NCBI GenBank assembly: GCA_027972325.1
Contig: JAPMOS010000034.1
Coordinates: forward strand, 16,001 to 80,000
Length of the DNA: 64,000 bases
From: Paratrimastix pyriformis
Lineage: Eukaryota; Preaxostyla; Paratrimastigidae
Direction: 5' to 3'
The notes beneath the pieces were generated by a model. The model saw nothing but the letters and a program-made list of their open reading frames with translations. It was not told the DNA's origin and searched no databases. The translations under genes were made by a program, and so were the position numbers. Every line of letters starts with the position of its first letter. The first letter of the stretch is position 1. Positions 56,878 through 64,000 of the stretch are shown here, piece after piece.

Positions 56878-58194
56878 TCAGATGGCAGCTGCACCCATGC
56901 GACGAGCCAGTTCGTCGGCTTCTGATGAAGTCGTGGCGGTTGTGCTTGTTGCTGTTGCCGTCGTTGATGGCATCGCAGGGCGCAGTTCTGGGTGTTGTGC
57001 GAGGAGATGTTCCACAATCCAGGCAGCGAGCTGGGGGTCCTCTTGCTTGACGGCCTCGTCGAACTCCTCAGTGATTTCACCCTGGTGAATGGCTTCGAAC
57101 CACCGAGATTCGCATTCTTCTGCAGTCCGAGATCTCCCGGGTGCAGCGCCTGTCATGGTGAAAGACGGAATTCGGATGGTGGAAGAGCAGAGCAGACACT
57201 CGGTGTGTTCGCAGAAGAAGAATCTCCAGTGATGTTGTTCGAGGCCGTTCACGAGAAAATCGGCGGGGTCACCTGGGGCAGTAGCCACGCGCAGTCCGCA
57301 TTCCTCCTCCGATTCTCGGCTGGCGCAACGGAAGTCATCTTCTCCAGGCTCTTTCTTCCCGCCCTGTCATTGCGGAGTTCAGTCGTCGCACCAATTCCTG
57401 GGCGGGACAGACCTTCTGTGGGTGCCAGCGGTTGCGTTGGGCATACGTGTGGGCAGCAATGGGCGGGAGTAGCGGGACGATGCTCTCCCTGAGCGCTTGT
57501 TGCAGTCTGGCAAAGGCAACCTGATCTGGCAACGGGCAGCTCGCAGCCCGAAAATAGAGTTGATTCCAAGCCTCCTGGGCTCGTTCCCGTGGTTCTCTCA
57601 GAATGGAATCCTAGGAAGCGAAGGAAAGATGTGATTGAGGATGCAGAAGGCCGCAGACCAAGAGGACGCGCTCGTCCCGAGCAAGCCGATCCCATTGCAT
57701 CATCTCCCATTGCAGTGCCGACGGGTCCTGCTTCCCGGAGAAGACCAGGGAAAGTGGGTACACAAGGTTGGATCCTTCCCGGGTGTTGTAGTTGCGTGTG
57801 AGAAGAACCTTCGCGGAGGTTCCGTCGATGACGTAGTGAACAAGGCCGCAGCCACCCAAAACATAGGGAATGTCAGCACCGCCGGTCCTGGAATGGGAGA
57901 AGAATGTTTGCCCACGGTGCACCTCTTGCTGTTTGGACAGATTGAACCCGGCTGCGCGCATGATTTCCTTGACGTTGAGGTCGCGCCGCGAGTCGGGTAT
58001 TGTTTGGGAAATCCTCTGATCTCCGATCAGTGTTGCGTCCGGGAAGCAATCTACAACAAGAAAAGGCTGGACATCCGGACAATGATGACATCCAGAAAAA
58101 TTGAGTGACAATCACACAACTGACGGACAGTCTCAGATTGAAAGGGACCTCTCGGCTTGGGGTTCCGGGGTCTGAAGTTCTTGTTGTTGTTCAT
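56878..58194 (-). CDS. Unrecognised protein with alpha-helical C-terminal half
   Basis: Minus strand. The proposed start is the ATG at 58194 (MNNNKNFRPRNPKPR), joined by a GTCCCT intron to DCFPDATLIGDQRISQTIPD and DLNVKEIMRAAG. Later exons give ALQWEMMQWDRLARDER, EPRERAQEAWNQLYFRA, FARLQQALRESIVPLLPPIA, an acidic linker (EPGEDDFRCASRESEEEC), then EECESRWFEAIHQGEITEEF and AAWIVEHLLAQHPELRPAMP. It ends ELARRMGAAAI-stop at 56878. Introns between 57610 and 58000 are not securely placed. I recognise no domain. Its start is 64 bp from the divergent PCIF1 start, the same spacing as other pairs here, which supports the 5' model. Confidence 0.55.
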
Positions 58195-58258
58195 CTTTTG
58201 TCCCGGATTGTCCTGTTGTCCTTCCTCTCCTCGGTTCGACAGACTATCCTGCGCAATA
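58195..58258. promoter_or_regulatory. 64-bp divergent promoter
   Basis: Interval between the inferred start of the minus-strand gene (58194) and the PCIF1 start (58259). No motif identified. Confidence 0.45.
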
Positions 58259-61200
58259 ATGCGCCGAAACGAAGAACGTTACGGGCGCCATGAGCATCGG
58301 CCTTCTTTGCACCAGCGGACAGAGACGACCGAATTTGAAGAGAGTTTCGATCTCCAGCGCGCATCTCATCTGACAAGCCCGATGCCATCTATCATCACAG
58401 ACCCCGCACTCGCTCTGCCCTATGTTGAAGTGGCTCGCTTTGATGCGATGAAACAACTTCGTGCTGCTTTTTCGAGTCTGTTCGCGAGTGCTCTCCATTT
58501 TCATGAGAGATGTTGGGGTTGTGATTCATCAGACGAGCATCGTCGGCTCTTCGGCCAGGATCCTCCTCCGGAGTGTATCAACCGCTGGCTCTTCCAACAG
58601 ATAGGCCCCGTCTCGGATACGGATGGCTCCCCGTCGACCGATCCCCTCCTTCGGCGACCTTGGGTAGCCTGCACAACCCCCGGTCCGTCCCGCACTCCTT
58701 CCGTTCTCACGCCGCCTGTCCAGTGGTCCGCAGGGAGATCGAGGCGGAGATGCCTTGCCGCCTGAAGAGCAACTTCCGCCGGGCGGATCAGGCGGCCCAG
58801 TTTTTCAGGTCCGCAGCGTGATGCACCCCGGGGGAAGATCCACAACCCATCTTGGTGGGGTGTGTCTGTGGATGTGGGGGGGTGATGCAGTCGGATGGTC
58901 CAGAGTGCGGACCAGTGGTCCCGGCTGCTCGACAGTACCCCAGATCTCCCTGCCCTCCCGGATCAGCCACAACCCGCGCGCTCCGGCGCCCCGGCAACCT
59001 GCTCTCCCACATCAACCTCAAGCACGACCGGCCCTGCCCCTGCCGAGGCCTCGGCAACAACAACATCAACAGCATCAATAGTGCAAACATCAACATCAAC
59101 ATCAACAACATTGACACCAACAACAACAACATCAACATCAGCATCGGTATCATCAACATCGACGCGCGCCTGTGTTCGAGCGGCGATCGATGATGCCAGA
59201 CGGCAGGCCGACCAGGCCAGACGCGAGCAGCGAACGGAGGCTGTCCAAGGTCCGCGCCCCCGCCCCCCCTTCCCTCTGATTCTTCACTCCTGCCGCGCGG
59301 CCAGCCCTCGTCCAGGCAGCCCACACCCGCCTCCACGATCTGCTCGCGGAGGCGCTGCGGCCCCGAGTCGACTGGCTGCTGGCCTGGCTGCAGCACCGCG
59401 GGCTGGCCCTCTGTGCCCAGATGGTCGACATCGCCCGGTCATGTCCACAGGTCAGTCTCCTCTCCGAAGGACAGCAAAGGCGAAACGGTAAGAAGCGACC
59501 CCGGGGGGGAGGGAGATGGAGGAGGAGGAGGAGGGAGGCTGTGGTCCCTTCTGCCATACATTTCAAGAATAGATGCCCTTCCCGGCCTCTTTTTTGGGGG
59601 TCAGACATCCGTTCGGATCCTGGACGCCTCCGCCCCCGATTGCAGCCTGTCCCTGTTCCCCGTCCCGTCCCCCACCGCCGCCGCCACCACCACCCCGGCT
59701 GCCCTCCATACGGTCTCCATCCGGCGAGTGCACCTGGACAAGCTACGGCGACTGCACGCTCTCGTGGTCCCACCACCAGCCGCACCCGAGACAGCCAAAG
59801 GGCCACATCAGCAGCAGCAGCAGCAGCAGCCGGATGGCGGGGCCCACGAGCCACTCGGCCCGGCGCCAAGTGAGGCCCCTGCGGCCGCCCCGAGGCAGCC
59901 GACAAGCAGCAGCGAGGGGGAGCGGGACGAGCGCATCTTCTCCGTTCTGGTGCGCTACGAGACCCTCTTTGGCGTTGGTCTGTTGGTGATGACGTTGATG
60001 AGGTTGAGGTCGAGGAAGATGTTGATGATGGCAACCGATGATGATGGATGATGATGATGATGCTTGGTGGTTGCGATGAAGGGTGTTGCTCCCCCCTAGG
60101 GCACCGCACGCTCCATCGTCACCACCACCACTATCATCACCACCATCCCCAAAGCGCCCCGCGAGGGCCAGGGCTTCCACGCGGCCTGCCCGCCGGCCGA
60201 ATTCCGGGCGCTGCGGGACACCCTGGGCGTCGACATGGAGTTGTTTGCCTCGCCCCTGAACTGCTACTTCCCCCGCTACTGCAGTGCCTTCCCCGACACG
60301 GACCGCTGGTTCGGCGGGATGGGCAGCTTCTTCGAGTGCCCCCTGATGGAGCAGGTCTGTACGCCCGCGCGTTTGGGTGCGATCCTGGGATGTGGGTGCT
60401 GGGGAGGAGCGGGCCGACGGGGTTGTGACGACACGGTGGATCTGTGTGCAAATCATGCCCGCCCAGTCCTTCTGCCCAACCTGATCTGAGGATTCTCTTC
60501 TTCGTCGCCTTCGTCTTCGTCGTCTTCGTCTTCGTCTTCGTCTTCGTCTTCGTCTTCGTCTTCGTCTTCGTCTTCGTCTTCGTCTTCGTCTTCGTCTTCG
60601 TCTTCTTCTTCTTCTTCGTCGTCGTCGTCGTCGTCGTCGTCTTCGTCTTCGTCTTCGTCTTCTCGTGACGCAGGGCGGCGGCTACGAGGCCAACCCGCCC
60701 TTTCAGGAGGACGTGATGGAGGCGATGTCCCGCCGTATTGAGGCCCTCATGGCCCGGGTGGTCTGTGCTCTTGATGATTCACAGTCTGTCATACTGACCG
60801 CGGGGTTACAGACCCAAGCGCCCCTGACGGTCGTGGTCTACCTGCCCAATTGGTCGGACTGCGCCGGACTGTCCATCCTTGAGCACTCCTCATTCCTCCG
60901 GGCCAAGAAGTACCTCCAGTCCGGCACCCACCACTACGTGGCTGGTTCCCAGGTCAGCATCCCGGGGAGTTTTTCTCTTTCATTCTGCTTGCTTTTATAC
61001 CTCTCGGTTAAATAGCATCTACCGGGTTCGGAAGGCGAACGCCGTTTCATCGCCTCCCCCTACGGGACGGCAATGTACCTTATGCAGAACGATGTCGCTT
61101 TTCTCAAACAATCCGGGGAAGTCGAGTCGTGCCAAAGGCAGATGGAAAAACTTGCGGAGGTCTGAACCCCGTCCCAATTTCAACAATTCTCGTTTCCCAT

Positions 61201-61269
61201 TTGCAGGCTTTTTCAGATGGTCCATCTCAGGGTGGATGGCGGCGCCAAGAACAACCCCGAAGACGGTGA
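58259..61269 (+). CDS. PCIF1: PCIF1/CAPAM cap-specific adenosine N6-methyltransferase
   Basis: Nuclear enzyme that methylates N6 of 2'-O-methyladenosine at the mRNA cap-adjacent position (m6Am). The catalytic domain is clear: [47 protein letters not shown] (human [20 protein letters not shown]), TDRWFGGMGSFFECPL, then the catalytic motif NPPF in GYEANPPFQEDVMEAM (60691-60702). It continues PLTVVVYLPNW, HHYVAGSQ and GTAMYLMQNDVAFLKQ, and ends SQGGWRRQEQPRRR-stop. The N-terminal half is divergent (MRRNEERYGRHEHRPSLH), with a Thr/Ser-rich linker, and shows no WW domain, which in animals binds phosphorylated Pol II CTD. A (GTCTTC)n repeat lies in one intron. The catalytic call is very secure; the 5' exons less so. 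Confidence 0.95.
60501..60660. repeat. (GTCTTC)n / (GTC)n array
   Basis: About 160 bp of GTCTTC hexamers with a GTC patch in the PCIF1 intron, immediately before the exon encoding the NPPF motif. Confidence 0.95.
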
Positions 61270-61431
61270 TGAATGGCCAATTTTGTTCTTGTCTTTATTC
61301 CCATCCACCGAAACATGGATCGTGGGTGCCCCCACAGCGAACGAGAACCGAAAAAGGGGAAAGTGGATTCAACCGCGAAGAGTGAAGGCAATATCCGATT
61401 TGTGTCTTTGGTTTTGCTCGCCTCCTCTGTT

Positions 61432-64000
61432 ATGGCAACTCCGGAACCACGTCAGCATGAGCAGCATGGAATTCCTCTCGATTCCATCAAACCCTCGCAG
61501 TATACCCTCAGTATCACTCCCAATTTTGATACTCACGTTTTTGCGGGGAATCTGGAAGCCGTTCTCCGTGTCGCACATTCTGTGCGGGACATCACCTTCA
61601 ATTCAGATGATCTGACAATTCACAAGGTGGAAATTCGCGATTCCGCCTCGGCTGTCATTCCCAATAACCACGAGCTGAAGGGCGACAAGCTCATCATCCA
61701 TGCTGCGGGTCTTCTCCCTGAAGAAGAGATCCTTGTGAACATTGATTTTAGGTCTGTTTTGTTCTGAAGCAACCTCTTGCTGATCGACCTTTGTCTGGTA
61801 GCGGCGTGATGGGCGAGCAATTGATGGGGTTCTACCACTGTCAATATGTCGATGGCTTGGGGCAAACCCAGCAAATGTGCGCGACGCAATTTGAAGCCGC
61901 AATGGCCCGAAAGGCATTCCCATGTATCGATCAACCGGACGCCAAAGCGATCTTTATCCTTCAGCTTCGGATCCCAAAGTCTGCTGACTCTTCTCTCTTT
62001 TTTTTTTAACAGCGCGAACTTTTTTGGTCTCCCTCTCCCCTAGGCAACTGACCGCTCTCTCCAACATGCCTGTCGAGAGCGTCGTGGAGCTGCCGGAAAC
62101 CAAGGAGATCGAGGTTTGTGCCCCTCTTTTGATTCGAGTCGACCTCACCCCTGGGTACTATAGGTGCGGTTCCAGCCGACCCCGCCCATGTCCACCTACC
62201 TGCTGGCCTGGTGCGTGGGCCAGTTCGAGCGGGTCTCCGAGCAGTGGGGGGAGACCCTGGTCAGCGTGTATACCACCCCGGGGCAGATGTCTGTGTCCCT
62301 GCCCCCTGCCCCTTCGAACCAGCCTCCCGTCCCCACCTCGTGCGCCAATGCGTGGGCAACACAGACCGCATCTGTGATCGATGTGTAGTTCATCCGGAAG
62401 CCTCCCTTCCCCCAGGTTATTCAGACAGCAGCTTCGTCCTCCCGCCGTCTCCCACCAGCGGCACCACCGACCACGATTTGTCACTCTCACCAGCCCATAC
62501 ATCCGCATCCGCTTTGATCCATGCCACCGACACCACTCACTCATTTCACCCACCCATCCACCCTACGCCCCCCCACATAGCGGCCGTGCGCGCTATTCGC
62601 TCGACCTGGCCGTGCGGACGCTGAAATTCCTGGCGGACTTCACCCGGGTGCAGTACCCCCTGCCCAAGATGGACCTGGTGGCCATCCCCGACTTCGGCAT
62701 GGGCGCCATGGAGAACTGGGGCCTGGTCCGCTCCCCGTCGCCAGAACCCCTCCCCGTCGCCATAACCCCTCGTCGCCATCACCACTCCCCGTCGCCATCA
62801 CCACTCCCCGTCGCCATAACCACTCCCCGTCGCCATAACCACTCCCCGTCGCCATAACCACTCCCCGTCGCCATAACCACTCCCCGTCGCCATAACCACT
62901 CCACGCTCACGGACCTGAATCACAACCATCACCGCAACCTCCGGGTCATCACCACGACCACGACAACCACCGCAATCATTGCCCCTCTCATACGACCCCG
63001 CCTCACCCCCCCCCCCCCCCCCTATGCATGCAGGTGACCTTCCGGGAGGTGTATCTGCTTGTCGATCCGGCCATGTGCTCCCAGGCCGCCCTGCGCGGGG
63101 TGGCCACGGTGGTCGTCCACGAGCTGGTCCACCAGTGGTTCGGCAACCTGGTCCGTCCCACTGGGGGGAGGGGGAAGGGGAGGCGAGGGTCCACCAGTGG
63201 TTCGGCAAGCTGGTCCGTCACACTGTGAGGCGGGGGAGACAGGGGAAGGGAGGCGGGGGAGGGGTGGCCACGGTGGTCGTCCACGAGCTGGTCCACCAGT
63301 GGTTCGGCAACCTGGTCCTTCTGAGGGCGGGGGAGGGCAGGGGAGGGCAGGGATGGGAGAGGCGAGAGGCGATTATCTACCCGATGCGCCGCTTTTTGAC
63401 ACCGTCCATCATCGTTCTCATCCGTCGTCGCGTCTGCGGGGTGTGGGGCCTGTGGGTGGCGCTGGCGGTGGGCAGGTGACGCCCTTCTGGTGGGACAACC
63501 TGTGGCTGAACGAGGGCTTCGCCGAGTTCATGAGCTACCTGGTCATCGCCCGGTTCTACCCGGGGTGGGACGCCTGGGCCAACCTGGTCGAGGAGGGTCA
63601 GCTGGTCGGCCTCGAGGCCGACGGGCTCCACTCGACCCACCCCATCGAGGTCCGCCCCACACCAGCATCATAGCACCAGCGCCGGCATCGGCATCGGCAT
63701 CGGCATCGGCATCGGCATCGGCATCGGCATCGCACACCAATAGTGGCAACAGCAGCAGCGTCATTCGGTCATCATCATCACCCGCTCATCATCATCATCA
63801 TATCCACCACCACCACCACCACCACCACCACCACCACCACCACCACCACCACCACCACCACCACCACCACCACCACCACCACCACCACCACCACCACCAC
63901 CACCACCACCACCACCACCACCACCACCACCACCACCACCACCACCACCACCACCACCACCACCACCACCACCACCACCACCACCACCACCACCACCACC
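61432..64000 (+). CDS. M1-family zinc aminopeptidase, puromycin-sensitive type (partial, runs off right edge)
   Basis: Cytosolic-type metallopeptidase trimming N-terminal residues. Exons: 61432-61751, 61802-61978, 62044-62113, 62164-62288, 62581-62725, 63034-63150, 63476-63649, then beyond the window. It starts MATPEPRQHEQHG with no signal peptide. The N-terminal beta domain includes QYTLSITPNFDTHVFAGN, MCATQFEAAMARKAFPCIDQ and PPMSTYLLAWCVGQFE. The exopeptidase motif GAMEN lies in IPDFGMGAMENWGLV. The zinc motif is HELVH (63118-63132, HEXXH with Val instead of the usual Ala) in VVVHELVHQWFGNLV, and the third ligand Glu is in NLWLNEGFAEF. All catalytic residues in view are present. The zinc-motif exon has been partly duplicated into the following intron (63188-63318). 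Donors are GTCTG, GTTTG or GTCCG. Confidence 0.95.
62730..62900. repeat. CCGTCGCCATAACCACTC minisatellite
   Basis: About nine copies of an 18-bp unit immediately after the donor at 62726 in the aminopeptidase gene. Confidence 0.92.
63101..63318 (+). repeat. Duplicated zinc-motif exon end in the aminopeptidase intron
   Basis: The exon end encoding VATVVVHELVHQWFGNL plus donor (63101-63155) recurs almost intact at 63263-63318. A shorter piece (VHQWFGKL plus GTCCGTCAC) is at 63188-63222. Confidence 0.9.
63797..64000. repeat. (CCA)n microsatellite continuing past the window
   Basis: Perfect CCA triplets from about 63807 to the end, preceded by (GGCATC)n at 63684-63732 and CAT triplets, in an aminopeptidase intron. 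Confidence 0.97.

Overview
This window is nuclear DNA from a GC-rich, intron-rich microbial eukaryote. Nearly every gene is split by introns. TAA, TAG and TGA are all used as stops, so the code looks standard. A CatSper-like channel suggests a flagellated cell. The lineage cannot be fixed from the sequence; a free-living flagellate such as a preaxostylan is only an untested guess.

Layout. 1-4801 (minus): partial Dbl-type RhoGEF with MIT-like, coiled-coil, SH3, IQ and DH regions. 4915-5866 (plus): N-terminal methyltransferase NTMT1. 6093-8883 (plus): TRIP13/PCH2 AAA+ ATPase. 9037-9375 (plus): tentative small gene. 9754-11732 (minus): single-domain CatSper-like channel. About 11823-36781 (plus): one very large DOCK-family Rac/Cdc42 GEF gene of about 45 small exons. 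Its introns hold long simple-sequence arrays, an antisense retroelement fragment and a 3.2-kb inverted-repeat element. 37793-46429 (minus): TCERG1-like FF-domain protein, with a tRNA-Asp in one intron. 46495-46947 (plus): LSM1. 47397-48237 (plus): BRCT protein. 48326-53247 (plus): longin-like, proline-rich protein. 53378-53911 (plus) and 54747-55172 (minus): a convergent pair of small paralogues. 55590-56558 (minus): prefoldin subunit 3. 56878-58194 (minus): unrecognised protein. 58259-61269 (plus): PCIF1/CAPAM cap methyltransferase. 61432-64000 (plus): M1 aminopeptidase, cut by the window edge.

Structural themes. (i) Introns mostly start GTCYG instead of GTRAG. (ii) Divergent gene pairs share start-to-start gaps of only about 64-113 bp. 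(iii) Exon edges, with their splice sites, have been tandemly copied into the neighbouring intron at about a dozen places. (iv) Long C homopolymers in introns lie on the sense strand. (v) The 3,196-bp element with about 550-bp terminal inverted repeats sits inside a tRNA-Val gene in a DOCK intron. It splits the acceptor stem and is flanked by a 3-bp CAT duplication.

The genes are a housekeeping mix: Rho GTPase signalling (RhoGEF, DOCK), Pol II transcription and mRNA cap or decay (TCERG1, PCIF1, LSM1), protein folding and modification (prefoldin 3, NTMT1, aminopeptidase) and HORMA remodelling (TRIP13). There is no operon-like functional clustering.
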